The notes under the pieces: model-generated | Told to the model about the DNA's origin: nothing | What the model saw: only the letters and a program-made list of their open reading frames with translations | Databases searched by the model: none | Source of the DNA: Cylindrobasidium torrendii FP15055 ss-10 | Taxonomy: Eukaryota; Basidiomycota; Agaricomycetes; Agaricales; Physalacriaceae | Direction of reading: 5' to 3' | Assembly (NCBI GenBank): GCA_000934385.1 | Contig: KN880509.1 | Coordinates: 1 to 64,000 of the forward strand | Length of the DNA stretch: 64,000 bases | Translations under genes and position numbers: made by a program | In this document: in pieces, positions 44,888-56,132 of the stretch | Layout: each line of letters starts with the position of its first letter | Position numbering within the stretch: the stretch's first letter is position 1

Positions 44888-46835
44888 ATGTCCAAGCTAC
44901 CTCAACGCATCAAAGTCAACCAGGATCCATACACGCCAGTCAGCCCGCGTCGGCCGCGCGCACCTAGCACCTCGGTAGTGTCTACACCAATTAGCAATGG
45001 GCGTCAATCATTCCTCCAACCGCCTTCGCAAATTGCACGCACCCGCTCGACCTCGCTGCCCAGCTTGGCCGCCGCACAGCTGGGAACCCAATCCCGCATA
45101 CCTCGCTCGCCAGGAATCACCGGCGCCCCGCGTGCGCCCAGGGTGACACAAGCTTCGACGTCGCCCACTCTAATTCCAATCACGCCGCTCTCGCCTACAA
45201 AGAAACAGTTCCCTAGAATAAGCGCCTCAGTTTCAACCAGCTACCACGACCAACTTCGGGCGGGGCCCCGCCGGTATATCAAGCCTGAACCAGACTTCCT
45301 CTTGCGCCGACTCAGCGAGCATTTGGGGCCCGCATTCCCTGCCATGCGTGCGTTTCTACCGATAGATGACCTGATGGCTCTCCACGAGCGAGAATGGATG
45401 GAAAGACAAGAACGGGGCGCTCGAAGAAAGAATTCCATCGAAGATATGAACAGTGCGTGGTTCAACAGACTCGTCCTTCACCGTGCTCATTTCTGTCCAG
45501 ACATATTCGGTGCTCCCTTGCGCCAGGTCTCTGCCTACGCATCGACTACAGCGGTTGTTGGAGGGCTTCAGCATACCTTGCCTATTGTTGTCTACGCATG
45601 TGTCGAGCAACTCTATCGCGGTGAGTGATGATGGGCGCGTTTTATTCTTTCTCATCCATTGTAGCCCTCCAATATCCCCCAGGTCCAAGTCCACCAGTAT
45701 CACGCCTAAGTTCTTTGGTCAAGAGATTCGACACTCCACCCGACTTTGGCTGCACGACGTCGTTGTTCCAGGAATCCGAATCCGACATCTACAGCGTTCT
45801 GCATCTCTTTCTGACTTCGCTTCCTGAGCCAATCGTTTTCCCCGAAGGTATTGGCGAGGCCCTTGTTCCGTTCTGCCTGCAGAGTCCCGATATTACCGCT
45901 GTCCAACTTCTTCTGCGCTTCTTGACATCGGCCAATCTTTCCCTGTTTGTCTATTTGCTTGCTTTTCTCAGTCAAGTCACACGAATGCGGCCTGGTATCG
46001 AGCTACAGCTTGGCAAGGACTATGGCCACTGCGTCTTTGGTCACGTTCACGGGCCTTCGATGCTCTCCTGGTTCTTGAGCAACTGGGGCGCCATTGTCAA
46101 GGGTTTATTCGACTCTACAAGAGACAATTTTTCGCTGCCATCTTCACCAATCTCTCCAATCCGCACCGCCAATGCCAGGACCTCTATTCCCCTGCTGCCT
46201 TCCCCGCACGAGAACATTTCTTGTATGTTATATACTTTGCCGCCGTCCACAGTTTAACTGAATCATTTGCAGCTGGTTCAGACCGTGCTTCACTATCCGA
46301 CAAATCTGACGCCGCAAGCCTATGTACAACGTCGACTATGTCCCACGACGACCGTATACTCGACGAGATACTACCTGAGCCGAGCCCTTCGCCTCGCTTG
46401 CGTGTCGTGAACCGTGACCCCTCCTGCATATCCGATGACAGCGAAACGAGCGACAATCCGCCTGCGGACGATTTCGAGCGAGCTATGGGCAACTCTCATT
46501 CAATCCAGTTCATGGCACTGGAAAAAAGGCTCAAGGTGACGGGGGCTCTGAAAACTGTGGGCGACTCGGAGAAGCATGACGCGAGCAGCATTTATAGCGG
46601 TTCGATATCGCTGCACAGCGGACTTGGGTCGGTGCGCAGTGAGCATGGGTCAGTTCGCAGCGCGGGGGGAGTAAAAGTTGACAATGAGGCGGAAACTGGT
46701 ATTTCGGGCTGTAGCCCAACGTGCAAATTGGTAGAGAAGGTCAGGACTTTAGAGGCACAGCTTCTGGCTATGGTGCAGGAAAGAGACGAGGCCAGGGCGG
46801 TCGTGGAGGATATTCGGTCCGTTATGCAGCTTTGA
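44888..46835 (+). CDS. RhoGAP-like protein
   Basis: This is a likely GTPase-activating protein for a Rho-type GTPase. The N-terminal 130 residues are disordered, rich in S, P and R (IKVNQDPYTPVSPRRPRAP...). The domain starts near FGAPLRQVSAYASTTAVVGG and runs LPIVVYACVEQLYR|GPSPPVSRLSSLVKRFDTPPDF, with an intron after the Arg that sits at the arginine-finger position. VLHLFLTSLPEPIVFPEGI follows, the RhoGAP helix with LPEPL-like end, and a last helix region with LLRFLTSANLSLFVYLLAFLSQV. The C-terminus (about 200 residues) is serine-rich with repeated GSVRS units and ends in a coiled coil (KLVEKVRTLEAQLLAMVQERDEA). Two introns are recognised, one in the domain and one after PHENIS. A TATA-like gatataag lies about 60 bp upstream. 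Confidence 0.82.
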
Positions 46836-47368
46836 TGTATGCGTTTAATCTTGAATTGGGGTTTCAACGTTTACGTTTACGCGTCGAATCCAGGTCATGT
46901 GCTGCGAACCCTATTATGGAAAGTATGATTTCAATTGTGGTGAGTAAGTTGAAGTAACCCATTGTGAGCATTAGTGATGATTGGTAATGATCAACTGCTG
47001 ACACTCTGGCCAAGTCTACTTAGGAGTCGTTTGTAATGAACGATCGCATGTTCAACCTATCTTCCGCTTCCTAACCAACACCACGTAATTTGTTCCAGTA
47101 AGAACCTTCGAGACGGCCTTGTTCAAATCGTTGGTGATTCCAGTGATTTTTCTGGCTAATACAAACTTGTATACGCTTACGAATTTGAACAAGCGTCGAC
47201 GTCCATGGCAAATTACCGCCCAGCGGCCGAGGGAGCGGATGCCCCCGGAGAGGACTTCGCGTCGATCTGGGGTGAATTATGACGCCAGGATCGCTACCAA
47301 AGAATTCTCAGTACTTAAGAAACGGTCATATGTGCTATGTTCTTCCACATACTCCTCCGCATCTCTGA
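46836..47368. other. Intergenic
   Basis: No gene was recognised. Confidence 0.4.
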
Positions 47369-48631
47369 ACATGGCCAACCTTCCCACATCGACACGCAAC
47401 TTTGTGTATGCTGAGGTACGTTGCGATTTGTTTCCAGGTCCGGCACCGTATTGAGGCATGCTATAGCAAAAGAAAGGCTGGGACAAGCTCAAGCAGACCA
47501 CCGCGCCTCTGCAGCCCTTGAAGCCGTATGAGGTCCTCGTCAAGATCCATGCCGTCTCCCTCCAATTCAGAGACATCATGATTGCAGATGGCAGCTATCC
47601 CGCCCCGTACGTCGTTTCCTCCCATCGATTGTTATCCGTCTTAATCCTAGTGCAAGGCTCCCCGAAAACCTCGTTCCCTGTTCCGACATGGCTGGCGAGG
47701 TCATCGCAGTCGGTGCGGAGGCCGAGGGCACTTGGAAGGTCGGCGATCGTGTCTGCTCCAACTTCAGCACGACCCACCTCGATGGCGACCCAACGCCCGA
47801 CGCATGGGCTGGTGCGCAGGGCGGAAACTCGCAGGGCGTGTTGACGGAATACAAGGCTTACAAGCCTGAGGCGCTCATCCAAATTCCCGAACATCTCTCG
47901 TACGAGGAGGCATCGACTCTGCCGTGTGCTGCTTTGACGGCGTATAACGCCCTGCTCGGTGCGCGCAACCCTCTGAGGGCCGGAGAGACCGTCCTCGTTC
48001 AGGGAACTGGCGGTGTTTCGATGTACGTTTGCCGTCATCCATTTTGCGTGATTTAATGTCATTAACCTTCTGGCTTAGTTTCGGTCTGCAGTTTGCAGTC
48101 GCTTCAGGCGCCAAGGTCATCGTCACATCGTCTTCCGACAAGAAACTAGAGCTTGCGAAGAAGCTTGGCGCGACGTATACCATTAACTACAACACTACGC
48201 CAGAATGGGGCGCTGAGGCGTTGAAGCTCACCGGAGGCCAAGGTGTCGACCACATCCTTGAGGTCACTGGCACTGGTCTTCTTGAAAGTATTAAGGCCCT
48301 CAAGACCAGCGGCAGCATCGGTGTCATCGGCGCGCGTGGTATCGACATTCCTTCGCTGCAGGCGCTACCGATGTCCATCGTTTTCAAGGGTGCTAACATC
48401 CGTGGTGTTATCATCGGTTCAGTTGCACAGTACGTCCCTATTACTCAATAATGACCATGCCACTGATTGTTTCCCAGATTCAAGGCCATGAACCGTCTCA
48501 TTGCGGCTAACCCTGATGCAACGCGCCCTGTCGTAGACAAGGTGTTCAAGTTCGAGCAAACCGTCGAGGCGTACGATTACCTGAGCTCTCAGAAGCATGT
48601 CGGGAAAGTTGTCATTTCTTTTGATCAGTGA
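47369..48631 (+). CDS. Zinc-type alcohol dehydrogenase-like / quinone oxidoreductase family protein, copy 1
   Basis: This is a medium-chain dehydrogenase/reductase of about 350 residues in six exons. The start is MANLPTSTRNFVYAE. LKPYEVLVKIHAVSLQFRDIMIADG is the GroES-like fold. Then come LVPCSDMAGEVIAVG, TWKVGDRV, GVLTEYKAYK and LSYEEASTLPCAALTAYNALLG. The NAD(P) site follows: VLVQGTGGVS|IFGLQFAVASGAKVIVTSSSDKKLELAKKLGA. VDHILEVTG and the end QKHVGKVVISFDQ complete it. The structural-zinc cysteine cluster of classical alcohol dehydrogenases is absent, so it is nearer to the quinone-reductase-like group. A paralogue with the same intron positions starts 336 bp downstream. The substrate cannot be inferred. 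Confidence 0.92.
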
Positions 48632-48966
48632 TTATCGCCAGCATCCAATATCTAAAACCTGTATTGAATATCAACTCCACATTGGACTTTGACCCACCTT
48701 GCGAATAGCATCTGCATGTTGCCGTTGTCATTTGCCGACACTGCCGGGCATTTTTCTGACTAATGATAGGCTGATGATAGCAGAAGTTGGACTCAATCTC
48801 TGGTGCCATTCTCGCGTCATGCCACCAAACCAGAGTCTTCAAGAAGATCACGTCTGTATAAGTGTTTGCGCGGCTTGTTCACAGTATCTAGCTTGCTCTG
48901 GGTCGTATCAGCCTTTAAACAGAACTTGAATCAGGAGGATGGACAAGCCCCCATCACCATCCCGTA
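48632..48966. other. Spacer between the tandem dehydrogenase genes
   Basis: 335 bp with no further gene; it must hold the terminator of copy 1 and the promoter of copy 2. Confidence 0.5.
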
Positions 48967-50224
48967 ATGGCTCGCCTCCCCACTTCGACTCGTCACTATG
49001 TTTACACTCAGGTCGGTGTACTTCAGTGCTGCGTTCGACCGTTAATTGACAGCTCATAGCATAAACAAGGATGGGACAAACTCAAATTGGAGAGCGTCTC
49101 TCTGCCATCTCTGAAGCCGTCCGAAATCCTTGTGAAGATTCATGCCGTCTCCCTCCAATTTAGGGACATAATGATTGCAACTGGCCTCAGTGGTGCCCCG
49201 TACGTAGTCTTTCTATTTGCATCCCGCCCCGCGCTGAACAATTTTGGCTAGACTTGCTGACGATCTCGTTCCCTGCTCTGACATGGCGGGCGAAATCATT
49301 GCCATAGGCGAAGACGTCGATGCCAACGCCTGGAAGATTGGCGACCGCGTATCCTCCAATTTCAGCCTCACCTATCTTGATGGGGAGCCGACGCCCGAGG
49401 GTATGGCGGGCTCCCAAGGCGGGCCTGTACAGGGCGTTCTCACAGAGTTCAAGGCTTATAAGCCTGAGGTATTGGTTCATATTCCCGAACATTTGTCATA
49501 CGAAGAGGCCTCCACGCTACCCTGTGCTGCTGTGACGGCATACAACGGCCTCCTGGGTGCGCGCACTCCTCTCAAAGCCGGTGACACCGTCCTGGTTCAG
49601 GGAACTGGCGGTGTGTCTATGTGGGTTAATATCATATTACTGCTGTTATCGACCTCACCTTCCATACCAGCTTTGGCCTGCAGTTCGCCGTTGCCTCAGG
49701 CGCTACAGTAATCATCACTTCATCTTCCGACAAAAAACTCGAACTCGCTAGGAAACTTGGCGCAACACATACCATAAATTATACGGTCACACCAGATTGG
49801 GCTACCCAAGTCCTTCGACTTACCAACGGCCGAGGAGTCGACCACATCCTGGAAACCACCGGAAATACACTCATAGAGAGCGTCAAGGCTATCAAGACAG
49901 GCGGGAGCATCGCGCTCATTGGTGTGCGTGGCATCGAAGTCCCATCTTTAAAAGCCTTCCCCCTGTCAGCTATATACAAGGGTCTGAACCTTCGTGGGGT
50001 TCTCGTTGGCTCCGTTGCCCAGTATGTTCATCCCTCCCTCCCGCCGCCAACGATACTGAACCAAGGCGACTAGATTCAAAGCAATGAATCGTCTTATATC
50101 AGCCAACCCAGAGGCGACACGGCCCGTGGTAGACAAAATCTTCAAGTTCGAACAGGTCATCGAGGCGTACAACTATCTTAACTCTCAAAACCATGTTGGG
50201 AAGGTCGTTATTTCCTTTGACTGA
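48967..50224 (+). CDS. Zinc-type alcohol dehydrogenase-like / quinone oxidoreductase family protein, copy 2
   Basis: This is a tandem paralogue of the gene at 47369. It starts MARLPTSTRHYVYTQ, followed by HKQGWDKLKLESVSLPSLKPSE, VSLQFRDIMIATG, LVPCSDMAGEIIAIG, LSYEEASTLPCAAVTAYNGLLG, the same nucleotide-binding segment VLVQGTGGVS|IFGLQFAVASGATVIITSSSDKKLELARKLGA, and the end NHVGKVVISFD. Introns occur at the same codons and phases as in copy 1, for example after the YTQ/YAE segment and inside GGVS|IFG. The copies therefore arose by duplication of the whole gene. Protein divergence is substantial, so the event is not recent. All motifs are intact and both copies are probably functional. Confidence 0.92.
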
Positions 50225-53200
50225 GCCTTTTGAGTGTGATTCTGTAATAGCCACAGCAATACGTCCTATACTGTGGTTGAAAAGAGAATATCTGGCAGAG
50301 AGAAATTCGTGTGACGAACGTGCGCTCTACTTAGCTTGTAGCCTGGCTAGACCTCCCCAACTTCCCTGTGATGCCAAATCGAAGCTTGCGAGTAGACCTT
50401 GTACAATTGAGCAGTGACTAGCAAACAAGCTCACATCGCGCCGTACACATGAGTAGGTGCCCGTAGACTACTTATGTCTGCATCCCAACTGGACATTGCA
50501 ATCAATATTGGACAGCTCGGAGATTCGGTCATGTCGGGCGATCGCGGGGGTATTAAACACGGAGATAACGGCGAAATCTCCTTGTCTCTAGTCTATAGAT
50601 CCCGATGATCACTCTAATTTTTCAAGCTGCTCTCGTACACATGTGCCGTCAAAAAGCTTTGTATAGCTCGACTAGTCTAGCTTCGATATTGCTACAAGTA
50701 CTGTAGAGGTGAAGGTGAACCTGGACTCAGAGCCACATACACGTGTGGAAAGAAATTGAGTGACAGCTTGATTGACACGATCCGGAGAAATTGAGGCGTG
50801 GCTCTGATATGTAGACAATGCAGTGCTCCCTAGCTTGAAACCGAGCCAGTAGGTACCGACAGTTCGATTTGCACTGACGAGCGCTGGTTCAGACCGGCTG
50901 GCCTGCTCCCAAAAGTGTTGGATATTGATCCGCGATTAGTAGGCCAAGAGTACAGCATAACCAACATCGAGAGAAGATGTTTACGCTGTTTTGTTAAGAT
51001 TATGGGAAGACGCGTCAATTCCACTTTAGTATTGAGTATACGCTCGCGTAGCCGTGTACAACGATCGGTTACAGGACTACTTTAGTATTTGCGTGCGCTT
51101 TTTGCGTGGCTCCGACACTGACTTTTGCTATCGAAGGTGTTGAGGCGTGACAGGTATACAATACTTTAGCTGAAGTGGGATCAGTTCGTGATGTGATGTA
51201 TATAAGTATTCCAGCCACGTCCGAGTCGATTTGGACCGATCGCAAGAATCCTTGAACATTGGTCTGGCAACTCGAATGCGGGATTCTCATCTTTGAATGC
51301 GTTGCAATCTGGTTGTGATGTGTATTCGAACTCAACTTGTATTCAGTCAGTCTAGACCACGCGGACGTGTGGTACAGCTCGCAGGACTCGCTGACTATTG
51401 AACGAAGTCGTTGTTCTCTCTCTGAAATTGATTTGATGAGCTTGGCAGGACACAAACCGACAGAAGGGTGAAATCGAGTTGGTATAATTTTCCGTGTACG
51501 TCTGTTTGAAGACGGTGCCACTCACCACAATATCACTCTCCGATCGGGTAGCCACTGCATTGGGTTCACCCCGTACGTAACGGAAAGTCGATTGGGGCTG
51601 TTGGACTCTGAGTTGCCTGGGAATATCACGAAGCGGCGTCGCGTTACTGAGGTCAATGATACACACTCGATTGCTATGGCATGAATGGCGATGATCGTTA
51701 CTCTTTGGACTTCTTGTTTGTTAAATGTAAAAATGATAGTATCTGTATTTCTCGTGGGTTAGACATCAGGATGGCGTAGTCACCTCGAGCCAGTCGGACA
51801 GCGTCCGCGTTGATGATCGCCTTTGCTGACTACTGCTGCTGCTAGTGGTCACCTGACCGCGCGTTTTAGCAGTGAGCATGGCCGTCTGCTACACCGATGG
51901 GGCTTGATTTTTTGGTCTTCCTATTCAACTTATGTTCTAGAGAAACATAAGCAGAAATCAAGTTCATTATGTCGGAACCAATTGGGATTTCCCCGACACC
52001 GATAAGATGTTCAGGGTAGAGTAAAGGTATCACATTAGTGGTATTGTATGTATGCAAAGACAATTCATATGTATTGCGAGCGGAGTCAGCGCTTCAGCCT
52101 CAAGCCTCACTCAAAACTCTGAAGTGAGTCCGAAGAAATCTCCGGTGTAGGACGAAGTTCTCATTCGCTGCAACTAATTCCTTCCGGTAGATGGCGCAAA
52201 TCATCATCTTACCTGCATACACAGTTCACGGTGCAGAGTAGAGCCAGTTAACGCGTGAGAGTACTCTTCGATTCAGAGCGAACGGCCAGAGAAATCGGAG
52301 TGACGACTCTGTACAGTGCGGCCACCGAACGATATTCCACGCGGACGGGAAATCAAGCTCAAGGCGCGCGTCTACTGGTAATGGCGACCTGCGGTCGGCG
52401 GCGCCACAGGATGATGGAAACACATCGGAGGGTCAAATACCCCGCTCTTCCACTATTGGGGTTCGGAGACTCCGAGACTGGAATCCACGTTGCCCAACGG
52501 TTGTTAGCAAGTTGTTAGTGTAAGCTTAGCTCAAGCGCTCAGTTCTCAGTACTCAGTAGCAAATCGGTCTCATAGAGCTCAGCTTCTGTGTCCATCAGTT
52601 GTATTCGACTATCTAGGTATTCATGTCGAGACCATAATGTACAATCACGTTATGTGCACAAGTGAGATGCTACGCATTATGGCTCATTTATCATTATACT
52701 GTTCACGCTGGAATTGTCATTAATCCCTGTTCCATGGAGGCAAATGTCGGAAGGAAATTAGCATTCTGGATTTGGGAGGGACGCCGTGCGGCCTCTTGAC
52801 ATGCTGACTATAAATGGAGGCGCTCAGACAGCACTGGATCCCCATGGTTTCGCACTAGAGAAGAGATCAAGCCTATTGTAGTGCCTGGAAGTTGTACACG
52901 TCCGCTCGAGAAGTAAATTGGCGCAGCCTGGGCGCAACAGTGCGTGAGAGTGGAATATGCGACGATACTGAAGGGGCGAATCCCGGAGCACCACTATATA
53001 CTTAGTGTGCTATGTGCTGTTGTGTGTCTATTGCAAGAACCTACATTCATCAATTAATGAATACGAAGGTTGCGAACTCTTTGCACGTCTATTCAATACA
53101 TTCATTCCCCATTAGGAGCGTGAGCCGGTGCGTCCTGATCGTCCTGATCGAGTAGACCCGAGTGCGAGCCATTCGTGTGGAACGACCATCATTTTCGGAC

Positions 53201-53287
53201 GGAATTGTCGAATAGGCCCCGGAGGCCTCTTTGCATATAGGACATGTCTGCATCCATCTGCTACCGACTCTCCACCCTCCTCCCACC
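50225..53287. other. 3-kb stretch without a recognisable gene
   Basis: Only short frames (up to 150 codons at 51069-51521 on the minus strand) occur, none with a family motif. I saw no long terminal repeats, transposase, rRNA or tRNA. The last 400 bp are the presumed promoter and 5' region of the G-alpha-like gene. It could hold decayed or non-coding RNA genes that cannot be seen by eye. Confidence 0.45.
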
Positions 53288-55095
53288 ATGGTGACCCGTC
53301 CAGACGATATCAACCCATTTACGAACACCATTCGACCACCGCCGAACGAGACGCCCACGGAAATGACGGCGCGGCTGAAAAGCGAGGAAGAAGCGAAACG
53401 CAGGAGTGACAAGATTGATGAAGACATCCAACAAGCGCGAAAGCAGGCGAAACGTGAACGCAACATTGTCAAGGTCTTGTTGCTGGGACAGGCAGAGAGC
53501 GGTGCGTAGCCAGATATTCATTGATTAGGTCGTCGTACTCAAAGCGCTGTTTAGGCAAATCTACCACACTGAAGAGTGCGTTGAATGCGTTTTCTTCTTT
53601 TACATCTCTCATGGACAACACCAGATTTCCGTATGTGCTATGCCCCTCAGGATTGGGAACGCGAACGAGCAGGCTGGCGCGCCGTCGTCCAATTGAACGT
53701 TGTGCGCTCAATCGTTTCCATTCTCAACATTGTCGAGGCCGAAATAAACGGGGAACCAGTGCACGATTACAGCGGCAGCGACAGTGACTCCGATGCCAGT
53801 CTCCTCGAGGACACATTCCGCTTCACCCCTTCGCACCAACTTCTCGTCGTGAAGCTAGCAGCCCTGCGAAGTGTCGAGACCGACCTCCAGCGCACTCTTG
53901 GCTTGGGTGTCGATGCAGCCCAGTTTTCTCTTTCCATGTCGGCTACTCCGTTCGACGCTTACAACACCGGCAGCAGCGCCCGCCGTAAAACTCGGGAGCT
54001 AGCAGTCCGGCACTGGGCGCAAGCTGTCAAGACCAATGACAACGTTCGATCTATCGACTCGGTAGCAGAAGTTCTGGCCAATCTGAAGAACGAGATGATA
54101 ACCCTCTGGAATGATAAGACCGTGCAGCTGGTGCTGGAACGCCGGCGGATGCGTCTCCCAGATTCTGCCGAATTGTAAGTATATCCAATTTTTTTTTCAT
54201 CCAACACATCCGCCTCATCCTCCTGTGACAGCTTCCTCGCACAACTTGACCGAATCGCCACCCGAACTTACTCAGTGTCCGACGATGATATCGTGAGAGC
54301 GCGTGCGTCCCAACACCCGTCCTGCCATCATCTGGTTAGATTCTGATCGTCCTGGAAGGTTTGAGGACCGTCGGTATCCAAGAATACGAGGTCCAGTTCA
54401 ACCATAGTCCCGTGGAAGTTCCCCTGGTGGATGGCGCCTGGAAATGGCGCATCTACGATGTGGGCGGCTGCCGCACAATGGTATGTGCTTCGCCACTGCC
54501 AGACGGTGGATGCTTAACCGGCTCGGGCAGCGTGCGGCATGGCTCCCTTTCTTCGAGAACACAAATGCGGTGATCTTCATGTGCCCTCTCTCTTGCTTCG
54601 ACGAGCGTCTGGATGAGGACCCGGCCGTGAACAGGCTCGAGGACTCGACTATTCTCTGGCAGGCAATTTGCTCGACAAAGATACTTGAGCGCACTCAACT
54701 CATTGTCTTTATGAACAAGTGTGATTTGCTCAAGCGCAAGCTGAAGCAGGGTGTCCAAGTCAAGAATTACTTGACCAGTTATGGTTCACGCCCTAATACT
54801 GTCCGCGAAGTCGTATCATGTTTGTCTTTCTCTTTTCCTGTCGGCGACTGGCGCTTACTATCGACTTGCAGACCTTCGTGACAGGTTCAAGGACATGCAG
54901 CACAAGCTATCACCGCGCCCGCGACACACGTATATCTATCCTACCACCGTCACAGACACACGAGAAACTGCAAAAACCCTGGAAACAGGTGCGCCCACCC
55001 GCCCACCTCCCTGATCTCACCGCGTGCTCACCCTTTCTCTCGTAGTTCGCGACGGTGTCATTCGTGAAAATCTTTCCAACTCTCAACTGTTGTAG
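53288..55095 (+). CDS. Divergent G-protein alpha-subunit-like GTPase
   Basis: This heterotrimeric-G-alpha-related GTPase is about 475 residues, against about 350 for canonical subunits. It has about eight exons. The N-terminus MVTRPDDINPFTN lacks the MGxxC myristoylation/palmitoylation motif, but the long basic helix (EEEAKRRSDKIDEDIQQARKQAKRERN) is kept. The P-loop GQAESGKSTTLKNF is split by two introns. A long helical domain follows with an acidic insert (SGSDSDSDASLLEDTF). Switch I is RARLRTVGIQEYEVQF, with catalytic Arg and Mg-binding Thr present. Switch II reads YDVGGCRTMRAAWLPFFE: the catalytic Gln (DVGGQR in canonical subunits) is Cys here. NKCDLLKRK (NKxD), YPTTVTDTRET (TCATDT-like) and the C-terminus VRDGVIRENLSNSQLL complete the fold. 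GTP hydrolysis is likely reduced. It is not one of the canonical Gpa subunits. Confidence 0.88.
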
Positions 55096-56132
55096 ACTGC
55101 GCTGTACTTTTTTAATTCACATACCCACATTCGCCCGTAGCCATTTCCCTTAGCTTCCTTGTACCATCACGTTCCGTTGTATATGTAAACCTGCGTTGGG
55201 ATAATAGATGCCCTGTTACTGTACCACTTTTTGACACTTTACTGTTTTCCCTCATCTGCTCGGTGTTGTACCCTCCGCCGTTGTCTGCGCCCTGGACGAG
55301 GCCGCACAGTTGCGACCTGCACAGGACTCGAGTTATCACGGCTACCAGAACATTGTCATTGGGTCTCCGTTACCAAAAAAGTCGACTGCGCTTCTTTTCG
55401 CCTCGGTTTTGCTCACTTCACGGCGTCGCACGTCTTTCGCACAAAGAAACCTCCGACGAGCGCCTCAATCTAATCCATTTTCGAAAGTTTGACAAGTGCA
55501 CGCCGTCGGGAATGGGGATGTCGGCGGGCCAGAGAGCGGACAGCTTTGGCAGCCAGGTAAGTGCCTTCATCTAGTGCCTCCGTAACCCGTTCTTTTCTTC
55601 TCTCCCTCGAAATCAATCTTCTCCCGTACCAGACTCTCATACTCACCTGACTTTTTCGAAGATTTCCTGTCGATTTGGGGTCTCGACGGACAATGCGAAG
55701 TGCCATGCATCACCGAACAGATGCTTATATGACCAACGCAAATCACGAGCGTTGTATCAGCCATTGGATCACTGACCTTACCGATGGTGCCTCGCTCAGG
55801 AATGGCAATGGTTCACTTCGGGGAAACGAACCACACAGACGGCAGCTATCATCCGGCCATGTTCAAAAGGACTCACTTTCGTGAGGAAGGGCGCTAACCA
55901 AAGACTTGGCCGACAGTTAGGCAAGGCTTTTGCAGCCGCCACATTAAATCAAACACATCCTCACACGCGTACTGACCGTCGACATGTAGTTGAAGTAGAG
56001 TTGGAATAAGATGATGATTGAAATTGAGTGAGAAAACAAGTAAATGTGCAGGAAGCATGATGTGTTTCGAGGTAAAATTGCTGAGCGAAATCATTGTCCT
56101 CTGGAGTTTGTCGAAAGCAAGCAAACTCGTGC
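55096..56132. other. Intergenic
   Basis: About 1 kb between two converging genes. Short overlapping frames at 55231-55574 have no family features. Confidence 0.4.

Noticed and set aside
50225..53287. LTR retrotransposon or other mobile element in the 3-kb gap
   Set aside because: No terminal repeats, integrase, reverse transcriptase or transposase frames were seen by eye on either strand.
53581..53630. Reading FQMRFLLLHLSW as exon in the G-alpha-like protein
   Set aside because: Splicing GTGCGT..CACCAG joins STTLK to NFRMCYAP, restoring the STTLKNF motif of the family.
54302..54362. Loss of the switch I catalytic arginine in the G-alpha-like protein
   Set aside because: An acceptor at ttag (54340) would give EGLRTVG without the Arg, but the acceptor ctggaag gives RARLRTVGIQE, which matches the family exactly.
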